The notes under the pieces: model-generated | What the model saw: the letters and a program-made list of their open reading frames with translations, nothing else | Database searches by the model: none | Told to the model about the DNA's origin: nothing | Assembly (NCBI GenBank): GCA_001586965.3 | Contig: LUCW03000267.1 | Location: forward strand, 1 to 45,706 | Source of the DNA: Sphaeroforma sirkka | Taxonomy: Eukaryota; Opisthokonta; Ichthyosporea; Ichthyophonida | DNA length: 45,706 bases | Direction of reading: 5' to 3' | Shown: in pieces, positions 1 to 10,581 of the stretch | Position numbering within the stretch: position 1 is the stretch's first letter | How the letters are laid out: the number at the start of each line of letters is the position of its first letter | Program-made: the position numbers and the translations under genes

Positions 1-713
1 GAACATGACGGCGACCGAAGTAAGCACTGAATGGTGCTGTCTTGTGTCGCCGAGATATTCGGAGGTTCTGGCACAGCATAATAAGTGGTAGTCGGACGTC
101 CCATGCCGTAGGCAAAGATTCACATAGCTTGCGAACTCCTTCATTGGATGTCTCTGTGTCTTCTCTCCGCTGCTCCCAGAACCTGAGGACGATATGGTGG
201 CGACTTTGCATGCATCACTCCAACTTCTTGAGTTATTAATTTAACAATCTTGTTCGAAAAGCTCGCCTCCCTCGTCTGATTGAATTTTCCACCAAAACCA
301 TGTTCCCCAACACACCTCCATAAGTTTAGATGTCACCACTTCTGCTGACTTTGTGGCCGTTGCTCTCAATATCGAGTACCCCGTTGCTATATCCAAGACG
401 TGCAATATATATCGATTTCCTGCTGCTGAAACTAGTGGCATTGGAATCATGTCGACTTGAATATGATCCCACGGATACTTTGCCGTTATATTAATCATCG
501 GGTGAAATCCCTTTCGTAACACCTCTGTCCTAGACATGTGCGACAGTTTCTCCTAACTGTTTGTGCAAGTTCCAGAGCGTTAGGCCACAAATGTCCGTTC
601 TGCTGTAGTTGAGCAACTGTATCTTCTGCTCTATGATGCCCAATCTCATGCTGACACAAGGGTGAGCTGTGTGCGACGGCTTATCTCTTCCTCATCTGGA
701 GAATCCGTCATGG
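1..713 (-). pseudogene. pol: Integrase region of element A pol, frameshifted and partial
   Basis: Joins retroelement cDNA to host DNA. Reading leftwards, 537-660 encodes an HHCC zinc finger (EIGHH ... NGHLWP ... CRTC). 241-537 carries the first catalytic Asp in HIQVDMIPMP and the second in the QSDEGGEL box. The third, Glu, is in GAAERRHRDI near 110-140. A stop follows in that frame, and the C-terminal region near 1-75 (SRRHKTAPFSAYFGRRH) is in another frame. The gene runs off the window before any chromodomain can be seen. Identity as a gypsy integrase is secure by motif and by alignment to the B1 integrase at 21121-21860. Confidence 0.85.
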
Positions 714-1238
714 CTACTTCGAGATAGCGATCGATACTAGCCGAGACGTATCTAATGGGGTGACTTTCGATACTGAGGACGGTTCTGCATATCCCAATCG
801 TGCTGAAAACGTCGCTGGAAGGCTGTAACCATTGCGTGGACCTACTCTGGCAATGACTGTGTGACCCCATGGTGCCTTGCCACTCGCATACTTTCCGTAT
901 TTGAGGAAGGAGTGGGCTGTCCTTGGAACTAATACTGGGTCTCTTTGTAGAAGCGACTTGAATAACTGGAACCAAGGCTCGTGGGGCGCCCACGGTAGAC
1001 ACACCGTAGCTGTGGCCCTCTCTGATCGTATCTTGCGCAACATTCTATGGATTAATCTCCATGGTGGGTTCATCCATCCGTCTATATCTTTCCAACAATG
1101 TGCAAACGCTCCACCCCTGTCATCGTCGGTGTAGTAGCGTGGCAAATGATGGTCCTGATGCGAAGCAAAGACATCGACATTATTCTCACCCATAATCCGT
1201 TGCGCTTGCTCAAAGTAGTCTGGAAAAGTTGCCAACAT
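714..1238 (-). other. DIRS-like putative methyltransferase domain of element A pol
   Basis: Lies between RNase H and the integrase finger. Visible motifs in order are NNVDVFAS, LPRYYTDD, GAFAHCW, DGWMNPPW, IHRMLRKI, VCLPWAPHEPWF and KAPWGHTVIARVG. The NPPW box resembles the (N/D/S)PP(Y/F/W) motif of N6-adenine methyltransferases. The whole string recalls the module after RNase H in DIRS elements that is usually labelled a putative methyltransferase. Its upstream part (1082-1312) is in another frame, so one indel lies near 1240. No catalytic activity is proven for this domain. Confidence 0.6.
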
Positions 1239-1289
1239 TCTGCATATAGTACCTCCGGGTCCTCAGTCTCAACAGTTCCCTCATGAAGC

Positions 1290-3176
1290 CTAGACCACGC
1301 GTCTGGTAACACGTTCTTTATACCCGGGATGTGCGAGATAGTAAAATTGAAAAGGCGCTATGATGTGATGCCATCGTTGTAGCATCGGATTCAGCTTTAG
1401 CTGTGTGTTCATATACACCAAAGCCTTGTGATCAGTCAACACTGAAAAGCGTTGACCTTCGAGATGATCCCGGAAGTGTGTGAGACCATATACCAAGGCC
1501 AATAATTCCTTCATGGGTGTTGCGTAATTGCGCTGTGCTGCGTTGAGGGTCTTGCTGAAGAACATTAGGTATTGCTTCTTCCCTTCTATGGTCTGGAACA
1601 ATGCACCTCCAATACCGTAGTCGCTTGCATCCGTTTCGAGTTGTAAAGGTACTTCGTCGACGGGAAATTTCAACACTACTGCCTCAACTATGGCTTGCTT
1701 CATGGCATCCCAAGCTTGCTGGTGTCTCTGTTCCCACCTGTCTCCAATGATTTCCTTAGGCTTCAGTCTTACAAATTCCCGGAGTGGGGCAACTACCTCT
1801 GCAAAGTTTGGTAGGTGCTCGTGAAGAAAGTTGGCTAATCCCAAGGCCGATGCAATGTCTTTGTACTTCTTCGGGGTTGGCCAGTCAATGAGCTTGGCCT
1901 GCTTTTCATGGCAAATATCAATTCCGGCCTTCGATACTCGCTTCCCTAGGATCATGACTTCTTTGACTGCAAAATGACATTTTGAAGGGTTTAGCTTGAA
2001 ACTGTGGTACGTCAGCCGCCGAATGACCTCTTTCACTACTCGTACATGTTCCTCGTAGTCATCTGTTGCTATTACGATGTCGTCCAGGTAGTGGTGTGCC
2101 GGAAGTCCTTGCAATATCACACTCAGTGTACGCTGAAACTGCTGCGTCAGTGTGTGTAGTCCAAATGGCGCTGATGTAAAGGAATACTGGCTTTTGCCAT
2201 GTGTGAAACTGAATAAATACTGAGAATCAGGGTGAATTGGGAGTCGATGGTACGCTGCGGTTAGATCCAATGTCGTGTAATATCTCTTCCCTTTGATGTT
2301 ACCAATGATGTCGTTGATACGGGGAATAATGAACTGATCCGCCGGTATTAATGCATTCACCGCTCTGAGGTCCAAACACACTCGCACTTTCTTTAGTTCT
2401 CCAGATTGAGTATACTCTGGCACGGCGAGCAAGGGTAAGTTGACGGAAGTGGCTGTATCCCTTTGAACTATGACCAAATCTTGAATCCACTTCTGCACCT
2501 GTCTATCTACCCATGGTATCCATTTGTCTGCTACAAAGTTCCTTACTGCCTTCCGCATCCTTGCAGCTTGATCTGGTGTCACTGGCAATCTAACTTCGCC
2601 TCCTTCCAGTCTGCACCTGTCCTTTTCTCGAATACCGTCATTTTCCCTCAGTTCCTTGTCTAGTTCCAGGCGAACACCGGTTTCCTCGGTCAAATCTGGT
2701 GGTCGTCTCAACGGTATTGGTTCCAATAGATTGTCTAGCTCAGTTGGATCTATGGGTGAGAATGGCGACTGAAGGCCTCCCACGTATAGCCCTAAGCCAG
2801 GCATAAGATCCTGGCCTACGATCGCGTCGATAGCCGGTGGTAGATTCATTAGCTCGAAAGACTGTTCTGTGAGCTCTAGACCATATCGTACTGGAGTTTG
2901 TACGGTTGAGCCTATTCGCCGTGTACGAAGACTACGATCAGCTAGGTATATATAGGATCCCTCCGGAGCCGACTTAATTTGCAATCCCCAATCGTGTGCG
3001 GATGTCGAATCAATGCAACTTCTGTTTGCCCCAGAATCCACTAACGCCCTGCATGTCTTACCGTTAATCAGGATGGATATGAATACTCGATTGTCCATTG
3101 AAAGTAATGAATCTTTGATCGATAGTATCACAGGTGTGCTAGACGGGAAAACTAAAGTTGCATCTACATCCGACAC
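1290..3176 (-). CDS. pol: Element A pol: protease, reverse transcriptase and RNase H
   Basis: Longest intact retroelement frame in the window, about 628 residues. An aspartic protease comes first (ALVDSGANRS, residues about 45-55; AIVGQDLM about 115). Reverse transcriptase follows: VRVCLDLRAVNALI, TTLDLTAAYHRLPI and the catalytic YLDD in HHYLDDIVIA. RNase H has LETDASDYGIGGALFQ, MKELLALVYG and TDHKALVYM. It sits in the same frame as the end of gag, three codons beyond a TAG stop, so pol is probably made as a readthrough product. There is no credible independent ATG at its start. The frame is lost just after LAHPGYKERV, before the DIRS-like domain. Confidence 0.92.
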   Translation of the reverse strand: MSDVDATLVFPSSTPVILSIKDSLLSMDNRVFISILINGKTCRALVDSGANRSCIDSTSAHDWGLQIKSAPEGSYIYLADRSLRTRRIGSTVQTPVRYGLELTEQSFELMNLPPAIDAIVGQDLMPGLGLYVGGLQSPFSPIDPTELDNLLEPIPLRRPPDLTEETGVRLELDKELRENDGIREKDRCRLEGGEVRLPVTPDQAARMRKAVRNFVADKWIPWVDRQVQKWIQDLVIVQRDTATSVNLPLLAVPEYTQSGELKKVRVCLDLRAVNALIPADQFIIPRINDIIGNIKGKRYYTTLDLTAAYHRLPIHPDSQYLFSFTHGKSQYSFTSAPFGLHTLTQQFQRTLSVILQGLPAHHYLDDIVIATDDYEEHVRVVKEVIRRLTYHSFKLNPSKCHFAVKEVMILGKRVSKAGIDICHEKQAKLIDWPTPKKYKDIASALGLANFLHEHLPNFAEVVAPLREFVRLKPKEIIGDRWEQRHQQAWDAMKQAIVEAVVLKFPVDEVPLQLETDASDYGIGGALFQTIEGKKQYLMFFSKTLNAAQRNYATPMKELLALVYGLTHFRDHLEGQRFSVLTDHKALVYMNTQLKLNPMLQRWHHIIAPFQFYYLAHPGYKERVTRRVV

Positions 3177-3185
3177 CCTTACGTC

Positions 3186-3188
3186 CTA
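3186..3188 (-). promoter_or_regulatory. In-frame gag TAG stop, candidate readthrough site
   Basis: Minus-strand codons read GAA TAG GAC GTA AGG GTG TCG. The frame of the gag C-terminus (3186-3503) and of pol (1290-3176) is the same, with only this stop between. The residues after the stop (DVRVSD) match those after the TGA stop of element B (EVRVSE). This is what selection for translation through the stop would leave. Splicing around the stop is the alternative. Confidence 0.6.
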
Positions 3189-4470
3189 TTCCTGATCGCT
3201 GCCTATGGTTTCCCACGTTGCATCCTCTTCTAACTCACCCTGTTCGATTTCGTCTGGGTGTGCCAGTATGGAAGCAATGTGTGTGTCTGTAGGCGTGGTC
3301 TCCTCCTGCTCCGTTTGCTGGTCGTCCGAGTCTGTTAGAGTCGTAATGGTGTTGACCGCGGGCAAACTCTTATCGAAAGATACGCCTTGCTTAAATCTCG
3401 GCCCGAGTTGGATGTGAATCCAACCCTTTTGTTCGACTGGTAGTGCTTGCAGGATGATATATGCCTGAAACTGGGTGGGGCACCCGCTCTGCACGCGTAA
3501 CACGTGGTGGTCGTAGACGTGCTTGTGCGTTGTGTGCTGCCTCCTCCTGTATTCGTATTCAAATTACGATCTCGTTGTTGGGCTGGAAACTGTCTACGCC
3601 TATCCCCCACATTCATCTGTGTCCGTACCCGTTGTCTGAGGATGGCATCGGTTTCTTGTATGTCTGGATTTAAAATGCGGAGAAGGTCTTCAGTCTCCAG
3701 GTGGTCCCAACCTATGTGGTGTTGTAGCGTGCGTTCATACGTCATATTACCTGTCAGGTCCTCGAGGGCCTGTATGAGGCAGTGATTAAGCAACCGCTTA
3801 GGAAAGTCCTTGCCCTTATCTGCTCGCTCCCAGGCTCTCTTGTGAACTTCCACAATCTTGTTCAAATGTTCCCTGGCTGACTCTACACCCTTGGTGCGGG
3901 ATTACCCTTCGCCAACTTCTTAAAGGTAGGGTCTACGGTGGCCTTGCTCTCATGTTGACAGATTTGGTCTATGACCTGTTCCGCCGGATATACCCTCAGC
4001 TCATTATGGTTGTCACGGAGATAGTCAATTGTGGCCTTTGCTGCCTTAAAATGTATGAGTACCTTATAGAACCAACGTACCATCCACGACTCATCTAGTC
4101 CTGAGACATGGGCGTTCTTCAGTGCCTCTTCTAGCGCCCCTCGTGTGTCTCTATCGGCTGTGCTGCTTAATTGATAACGGTCTAAAGGCCAATCGGGCCA
4201 TGTCCGTGGCTCCGGAGCTCTGTTCTTCCTGATAGCTTCCAATTGAGTATTCAACGCTCCTTTCAGTGTATCGATCGTGGACGTTAGTAATGTACATCTT
4301 GGGACATCGTAGTTTCCCTGTGCTCGACAAAGTTCATCCACAAAGAAAGATATCTTCCCTTCGAGGCGTTGACACATGGCTCGGCGATGCTCGTTCCACT
4401 GCGCTGGTGTCATGATCGGCTCTCTCGCCTGTTCGTCTTTGTACGGTCGTTTTCTGCTGCCATGAACATT

Positions 4471-4560
4471 ACCGTCGTCGACATCACTAGACTTGCGCTT
4501 ACCGTCGTCGACGTCACTATACTTGCGCTTACCGTCGTCAACGTAACTAGCCTTGCGCAT
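4471..4560 (-). repeat. 30-bp x3 tandem repeat inside element A gag
   Basis: Three consecutive 30-bp units start at 4471, 4501 and 4531 and differ at a few positions each. On the coding (minus) strand they give a 10-residue repeat of the form GKRKYSDVDD, alternating basic and acidic clusters. The period is a multiple of three, so copy number can change without losing the frame. B gag does not have it. Confidence 0.9.
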
Positions 4561-5259
4561 ATCCTGTATCGATCGCGCGAAGTCTCGGTGCTGTCGGCTG
4601 AGTTCCCATCGTCTACGTAGTTGTTCTCGTTCGGCTTCCCTACGATAATCCCCATGTGGGTCGCTCAAATATTGCTCTAGCTGTCGGCCTCTGATTTCGT
4701 CAGAGTTTTGCTGACGAGTGCCCGTGGCCCACCCTGACATATTTCTATGCCGTTGGACTTGTCGCTCATCCCCGTTGCCTGCGAGGGAATCCTGACTTGC
4801 ACTGGTAAAACTCCCCGATCGAGTTCGCTTTCGAGTGAAATCTCGTTCAGGTGCTCGGTGAAAAGGCTGCCATGAATGCGGTCTATCACCCGCTGAATGA
4901 ATGCCCGAAGTACCTCGGACATTGGCTACCCTGTGTCGCTCAGCTGCTGGTTCAGCAGACTTTGAACGACTAGTATGCCTAATCACAAATTGCACCTCAC
5001 TGTCTTCTGGATCTGCTCTCCCTCTTGCCGATAAGCGAGACCCGTGCCCCAACTGATGTCGCCTGCTTGCTGCCTGGCCCACGTCTTGGTCTGTCTGTTC
5101 ATATCGCGGTTGTTCATCTCTTCGACGCGATGCTACTGTCTGGCGCGAAGAAGCTGTGCCTCCTTGGTGGGTCTGCTCGAAATCTGACAAAGATCTCTGG
5201 GTTGCTTTGCCGTCGCGACGAGTGCGTCGAGGGCTACGGGGTGCTGGACGCATAGGCAT

Positions 5260-6039
5260 CTTGATGTTAAGACTTCGATGTATGGCTTTGTGTTGTTGAT
5301 GAATAGTTGGTCCAGATTGAAGGAGTGTCGGCTATTATATAATAGTTGACTTCAGCCATTTGTGTTACACACTTTCTTCCGCCGTTCTCCTCTCGTGATA
5401 CCAAAATAGCTAATTATCATTGAATCATGTTGATGTCTACAAGGTCTGCTTGCGGGTCCCCGAAAACTCGTTGCGCTCGAATACACCTTGTTCCTTAATG
5501 ATTGCTAATCATTTTGTCTGGGTTGGTTTTGTTAAAGAGTACTCGTTTTGCTCTCCTTTGCTCTGCCTATAGGAGTAATTAAGAGTTGCTGATAGACTCG
5601 AAGCGTGTTCAATGATCAACCGCCTGTCGTGTTCTAGCGTTCTGAATGCTCCTTTAATCCAACCTTCGGACCACTGTACTCCAACATCAATCAAATCCGA
5701 GGCCTGCAGCCAGGAAGTTCAGGTCAAGGTTCCCAAGAATAACCTTGAAGCCCAAGGTAGTTACATCGGTTATGAAGTTGGAAAACCAAAAAACAAATTC
5801 CCTATTCAAACCAACTTGAGTGTACTTGCACGATGCCTGATAAGTGCCGTCTACTCTTGCATGTACTATTTCTTCTGTTCCTTGCAAGAGTCCGCTGCAT
5901 CTTGACGATTCGCCCTTATACGTCGGTGATAACGTTCTCCTTAGTTTTCACCAACAATCATACAACCGTACCAGGCTATGTTGGTCCTACGGCTGATTCA
6001 CTTACGTTGACTTCCTTTCTCTCTAGAATGGAAATTTAA

Positions 6040-6040
<1 letters not shown>
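5260..6040. other. Non-coding stretch beside element A
   Basis: Expected to hold the leader and 5' LTR of element A, but no second copy exists in the window to fix LTR ends. A weak minus-strand signal at 5509-5887 (LGFKVILGN ... AAGLGFD, then VQWSEGW in the next frame) recalls the second half of a gypsy aspartic protease. It is too short to call. Nothing else recognised. Confidence 0.4.

Positions 6041-6070
<30 letters not shown>
6041..6070. repeat. TA microsatellite
   Basis: Uninterrupted alternating TA run. It is one of several in 6040-7200, and similar runs border the X-family LTR ends at 14237 and 25340. Confidence 0.95.
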
Positions 6071-6071
<1 letters not shown>

Positions 6072-6077
6072 GAAAAT

Positions 6078-6150
6078 GTAACATCGGTAAATATGTCTTC
6101 TAGTTGTGTGTTGGTCGTGGGTTCGATACCCCCCGTGATATTTTTTTTTT
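6078..6150 (+). other. Degenerate tRNA-like sequence with B box and T10 terminator
   Basis: A perfect Pol III B box, GGTTCGATACC, lies at 6120-6130. Its flanks can pair as a T-arm, and a T10 run follows at 6141-6150. About 30 nt upstream a weak A-box-like TGTAACATCGG sits at 6078-6088. No proper acceptor or anticodon stem could be drawn. This is more likely a tRNA relic or a SINE head than a working tRNA gene. Confidence 0.35.
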
Positions 6151-6820
6151 CCTATGCTTTCGTGACCATCGAAGTTCGCGCATTCAACGATGGCGAACAT
6201 TCGACTCGAGATATTTTCGAAAAATCGATCTTCTAACCATGCCAGTCTTTTCGTCTAGCCAATTGATTACCAAAACTTGCTCCCGTGGTTGATATTTGTT
6301 GAAAATACGAGTTGAAATCGCATTTTTTCTGTCTCAGTTTCTCCCAAACTGTGCCTAGCTCCTCTTCTGCATTGCTACCTGTCTCACGCGCGCTTAATTC
6401 ACACGTTTCCATTCTACGTCGCCTGACACTGTCGATTCTACATTGCTACCTGCTTTTCTTGATCACCTCTATCTGCCCTTTGTCGTCGCTGTACTCGCCT
6501 ACACCTATGAAAATCTGCCATATCGACCTTCTCTACGCCAAATTACGTTCTTCTATACCCCTAACTGCGATACTGCATCATGTTCGTGTTGTGTGGATTG
6601 ACTAGGCCAGTCAAAACATTGTTCAAACGTCCTATGACTGCTAATTAATCAGAGGGAGGCCTTGATTGTCAACGACGGCCTGAAAAGTCGCATTGGAATT
6701 GAAGTATCTGGATTTTCGGACCGAAGATGGATTAAAAAAAAATCAAAAGAAGAATGAATGGTTGTTGGGAAATGGTCGGATGACTAATTAATCTATAAAA
6801 ATTTAGAAATAAAAAATGCT

Positions 6821-6947
6821 AAAAAATTGCATATATTACTAATCACTCCAATTTGCTCTAGATTTAAAATAATTTTTAAAATATGCATAAAATATAAATA
6901 TATATATATATATAAATCACGCAAGCGTATCAAACCGAGCAAAACGG

Positions 6948-6994
<47 letters not shown>

Positions 6995-7024
6995 TAAAAT
7001 TAGTAGCATTCGACCGGATGGTCG

Positions 7025-7059
<35 letters not shown>

Positions 7060-7235
7060 AAAAAAAGAAGAAGAAATAAAATGCTCATCAGCTAAATAAA
7101 ATGGGCACCTGTTAATTTCTGCATATATTACTAATCACTCCAATTTGCTCTAGATTTAAAATAATAATAAAATCTGCATAATGTATATATATATATATGA
7201 AAATCACGCAAACGTATCAAACCGAGCAAAACGGA
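6821..7235. repeat. Direct duplication of about 115 bp with TA tracts
   Basis: The block beginning GCATATATTACTAATCACTC near 6828, with the later CAAACCGAGCAAAACGGA, recurs near 7121-7235. Both copies contain a TA microsatellite of different length. TA runs also lie at about 6946-6990 and 7028-7057. No gene is seen between them. Confidence 0.85.
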
Positions 7236-7260
7236 AGGTGGGGATTTCTTTTCACTTATC

Positions 7261-7572
7261 TGTGCTCGGAAGACTTTGCTCCTGTCGTAGTTTGCAAGCT
7301 CCTTTCGGCTATCCGGTTCTGAGGGAGATCAACTCCCCTGTGCTCGGAAGACTTTGCTCCTGTCGTACTTTACAAGCTCCTTTCAGCTACCCGGTTCTGA
7401 GGGAGATCAACTCCTCTGTGCTCGGAAGACTTTGCTCCTGTCGTAGTTTGCAAGCTCCTTTCGGCTATCCGGTTCTGAGGGAGATCAACTCCCCTGTGCT
7501 CGGAAGACTTTGCTCCTGTCGTACTTTACAAGCTCCTTTCAGCTACCCGGTTCTGAGGGAGATCAACTCCTG
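7261..7572 (+). repeat. Tandem array, 4 x 78 bp with ABAB higher-order structure
   Basis: Units start at 7261, 7339, 7417 and 7495, each beginning TGTGCTCGGAAGACTTTGCT. Units 1 and 3 share GTAGTTTGCAAG, and units 2 and 4 share GTACTTTACAAG. The true repeat is therefore a 156-bp dimer present twice. The period is a multiple of three and the plus strand is open across it (26-residue repeat with LGRLCSCR). There is no sign that this is a gene. Confidence 0.95.
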
Positions 7573-7767
7573 TAATTCGTCAATAAAATGAACTTCTCCG
7601 TCCACTATTATCCTCGAGATAAAATCGAATAATACACCTAAAGTAACTAGTCGTAAAAAATGTAGTAAACACATCAAAATACGATACTAAAACCTACTGA
7701 GTCTCCCTGAGGCTCAGTGCGGTGTATTTATTCTTATATTTGATTGTCTACGTGGTCTACAAATAAT
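7573..7767. other. Spacer between the tandem array and element X1
   Basis: AT-rich sequence with no feature seen. The left end of X1 cannot be fixed here. Confidence 0.4.
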
Positions 7768-7833
7768 TCACCTCGTGTGAATTAATTGTAAATTAATTCT
7801 AACTCCACACTGATAGTGGTTTAAGGGGACTTT

Positions 7834-7912
7834 TACCACACGGTAAGTGAAACTGTTGGTTGGTAAACCAGAGAACCTCAAGTTCGAACGCCGGCTTGAA
7901 ACAATTTTTTTT
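7834..7912 (+). other. tRNA-like module, antisense to X1 gag
   Basis: Aligns with the tRNA-like sequence antisense to D gag. The anticodon-arm block TTGGTAAACCAG is the same, there is a B box AGTTCGAACGCC (7881-7892), and T8 follows at 7905-7912. The A-box region is degenerate. It sits at the same point of gag as in D, just after the VADILPIP residues, so it was present before the two copies separated. Confidence 0.5.
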
Positions 7913-8547
7913 GTTGGTATAGGAAGTATATCGGCCACGTGGGATACGATCGAAGGGTCAGAAACTACGGCAGCGGCTAGCTCCTTTGAAAGCTCATCTT
8001 TGCGGTTTAAATGACGTCGAGATTGAGAAGATCCAACCACTCGTTGCCGAGAAATGGCGTCCCCAACATTCACGTCTTCCGCCTCAACATTCGGTGGCGA
8101 GGCATTCAGTGGCGAGGCACGCAATGAAATTTCACGAAATGGAACGCCGCCATCTTTGTTGATAGGTGGATTGGGCTGACTTTCAGTAGTAATAAACTGT
8201 CGATCTCGAGACGATTCCCCCACTTGTTCGGGAGATATGGTCTTTCCAATATCTGACTTTTTGCGGTTAGATGGCGAGCTGATGCCCTGGGCTGCACTAC
8301 TAGGAGACACACGGACGCTGGCGAGCCTTTCCGCGGCAGTTGAGACCTCTTCTTCCAAGGCTTTAGGATCCGACGAGCCATCCTCAGAATTTTCATCAGA
8401 ACCAAGCTCAGAAACGGTGTCCCCTACAGCTTCAGCGGCAGGCTCAGTACCAGACGGACCAGTGTCCCCAGTAACCTCAGGAACCTCAACAGACTTAGCA
8501 GGCTTAGAGCTGGCGGCTCCCTTGCCTTTAGAATTTCCTTTAGCCAT
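7890..8547 (-). pseudogene. gag: X1 gag, N-terminal fragment
   Basis: Begins at an ATG with MAKGNSKGKGAASSKPAK and has an acidic/Ser-rich stretch (SDPKALEEEVSTAAERLASV) nearly identical to D gag. It then runs ELAAAVVSDPSIVSHVADIL before entering the tRNA-like module. The rest of gag and all of pol are missing. The family is identified by this N-terminus only. It has no similarity I can see to A or B gag. Confidence 0.75.
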
Positions 8548-8735
8548 AGTAATAGCTCAAGAACAGGAAAATTAATAAGGTCTAGGTATAATAACTAGCG
8601 TGTAGCTTACTTTAGGGTAGTATAGCCACTATAGGGTAGTATAGAATACTTACAGTCGCTGTCGCTGGATAGTAAGCAATTATTAGATAGTCTAGAAGCA
8701 GTACACTACGGTAACTGCTAATTAACTGAAAAATA

Positions 8736-9334
8736 TGTAAACCTCGATGGATCTTTCTATGTTTTAAACTATGTTATATAAACTAAAATACGATTTAAGT
8801 CAGTTAGGATTTAGCAGTGGTAGCTTGTGTAAGAATGATCGGGACTGCCTCTTGGTAAGAGACTTAATATCCTCGATCACACAGGACATACCTCTAGCTG
8901 TTCTTTATTAAATAATTTTCACTAGAAGTACTAAGTGTTCATGACCACTTGCCTAATTTGTAAATAGACACAAGAACGTAAGTCAAGTTAATACATTGGC
9001 TACTATAAATAAAGTTCCATCTGAAGAAAAGTTAAAAAGGAAAAAGACCTATTGAATTTTGGAGATTGGCGGGAAGACCAAAACCTGTAAGTAGTAGTTC
9101 AGAGATTATAAAATTTAGTTTATAATATCCTACATCTACTATCGTCTCAAATAGATCCAAGTAAATGAGTCATACCAAATACTCAGGCTATTGGAGCCAT
9201 CAAAGTGAATTTAGAACACTTTGGATATATTGGAAAAAGAATTTGTATTTAATTATTTTAAATACAATTAAAAACCAATATGCTATCTCGGTTGATCTTG
9301 ATATTTTAGACTGACCGTAGACCGTATTTCTACA
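8736..9334 (-). repeat. X1 5' LTR
   Basis: Starts on the minus strand at 9334 with TGTAGAAATACGG and ends at 8736 with TTTACA (TGT...ACA ends). About 599 bp long, it matches the 595-bp D LTR at 38115-38709. Confidence 0.85.
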
Positions 9335-9559
9335 TCACGGACTACGTATGGAAACGATTGAGAATACCCTGCGGAATATGTGGCACTTGGACTACCTCTA
9401 TGCTGGCGGCTCAACTGATACAGAACATACGTTCATCGGCCTACCACCCCCGCCTCCCTCCAGACTTTTAAGCTGACGGACCACGGTATCTGTGGTGACC
9501 ACACATTTGGACTCGATCTCCAAATACTTCTCACGAATCAAATTCATCGGCCCCAACAA

Positions 9560-10552
9560 ATGCCAACAATGCCGCCGCCTCCGGACCAACGCCTCCTTTC
9601 CCATGGATATAACCGATATCGCCATCGACTGTATCACCTACGCAACAAATTCCGCGCGCGACTATTCCAAGCCAAAATCCGGGCTCATCAGAACCTACTA
9701 CGGTCGTATCTCACTTTGCACGGACCAGCGGAAGGGCTGCTACGGATCATCGACCGCACCTGGCGCTATGCCGCTAACCCACAAATCTTCGGAGGGTTCT
9801 ACTATGACTCAAACAGACCCTGGGTTCAGCGGCTGCCAAGCCACTCGTTCCGCCCACGTCTGACCGCCCAAAGCAATGCTCAAATGTTCAAAGATATTGC
9901 GTACCAACGACGGTCTCCGCGCCAACCCTACATACCGGGTACCGATGACACAGGCACCACCCTCGCTGGCTACTTTGAGGACCTATTCAACTCCACAACC
10001 CTGTACGTGGTTCCACCGGAAACCGAACCCTCTCCCGATGCCACTTTCACCATACGCCCCGACGATGTAACGGAGGCTATACTACGCTATCCCAATAAGG
10101 GGGCATTTCCCGACTTGATCCACATCCTCCTCCTGAAGGCCGCAGTGGAGTGCTCCACCGAACACCGGACAGTAGGACGTCCCGACGCCAATAGCCCACT
10201 GATTATACTCCTTGCCGAAGCATTCACTGAGCTACTAAAGGTGAGTACTTTACCTGTAGCCCTGAACTGCAGCCTCCTGAAACCGCCCCGCCGACTTCCG
10301 CCCCATCAGCAAATAGTCAGACGCATCATTGAAAAGTGCTTTCTTAATCTGATTACGAGCCACCACGGCTCTGCTACCCAAGCTGGCTACAAATCACGGT
10401 ACTCTTGTCACACCCAAGCACTTACCGCCATGGAATCTGAGACACAGTTAGAAGAGGAGTGGAACCCATGGCTCTGCTACCCATGCTACCCAAGCTGGCT
10501 ACAAACCACGGTACTCTTGTCATACCCAAGCACTTGCGGCCATGGAATCTGA
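9560..10552 (+). pseudogene. LINE reverse transcriptase, N-terminal part
   Basis: About 330 residues. It starts with a basic region (LRNKFRARLFQAKIRAHQNL) typical of the segment between endonuclease and RT. Then come AILRYPNKGAFPDLIHILLL (usual LINE form: xxPxxKAPGPDxI) and a broken fingers region. A frame change removes the expected RPI box. CHTQALTAME near the end is the equivalent of the Q-GF-...-T-x-A segment. It terminates inside a tandem duplication. Confidence 0.65.
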
Positions 10553-10581
10553 AACACAGACAGAAGAGAAGTGGAACGACG
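10367..10581 (+). repeat. Tandem duplication of about 103-112 bp inside the LINE RT
   Basis: Unit 1 (10367-10469) and unit 2 (10470-10581) both begin GGCTCTGCTAC and run through CAAGCTGGCTACAAA and GCCATGGAATCTGA to GTGGAAC. Unit 2 has an extra 9-nt copy of CCATGCTAC. The duplication repeats a conserved RT segment and shifts the frame. Confidence 0.9.

Larger units (their letters stand above)
1..5259 (-). mobile_element. Ty3/gypsy-type LTR retrotransposon A, 3' end cut by window
   Basis: Reading leftwards from 5259 the order is gag, aspartic protease, reverse transcriptase, RNase H, a DIRS-like domain, integrase zinc finger and integrase core, which is Ty3/gypsy order. Its proteins align with those of element B along the whole length but are clearly diverged, so it is a sister family rather than a copy. 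The left LTR is outside the window. No LTR could be delimited to the right of 5259. Several frameshifts make this copy inactive as read. Confidence 0.9.
3186..5259 (-). pseudogene. gag: Element A gag, two frameshifts
   Basis: Structural protein of the particle. Three frame segments cover it: 5259-3883, 3865-3335 and 3503-3186. Each aligns in order with B gag: basic N-terminus, a long Arg/Ser/Asp-rich low-complexity part, then an alpha-helical capsid-like part with PRTWPDWP, DRDTRGALEEALKNA and TYERTLQHH. Near the end comes an unusual zinc knuckle, CYACRAGAPPSFRHISSC (C-X2-C-X9-H-X3-C), also present in B. The start at 5259 is an ATG in good context. Frame changes near 3880 and 3480 break it. 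Confidence 0.85.
7768..9334 (-). mobile_element. X-family LTR retrotransposon X1, 5' part only
   Basis: On the minus strand an LTR (9334-8736) is followed by an untranslated leader and a gag that matches element D gag (38789 onwards) from its first residues. The copy stops after the N-terminal part of gag. No protease or polymerase remains and no left-hand LTR is visible. Confidence 0.8.

Noticed and set aside
42..239. Small plus-strand open frame at the window start
   Set aside because: It lies opposite the integrase of element A and has no motif of its own.
5509..5887. Gypsy protease remnant (FKVILGN ... AAGLGFD)
   Set aside because: Only a loose resemblance over two frames, no active-site Asp box; kept as a remark only.
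6312..6605. 97-codon plus-strand frame
   Set aside because: Serine/leucine-rich translation with no motif, no homologue within the window and no neighbouring signals.
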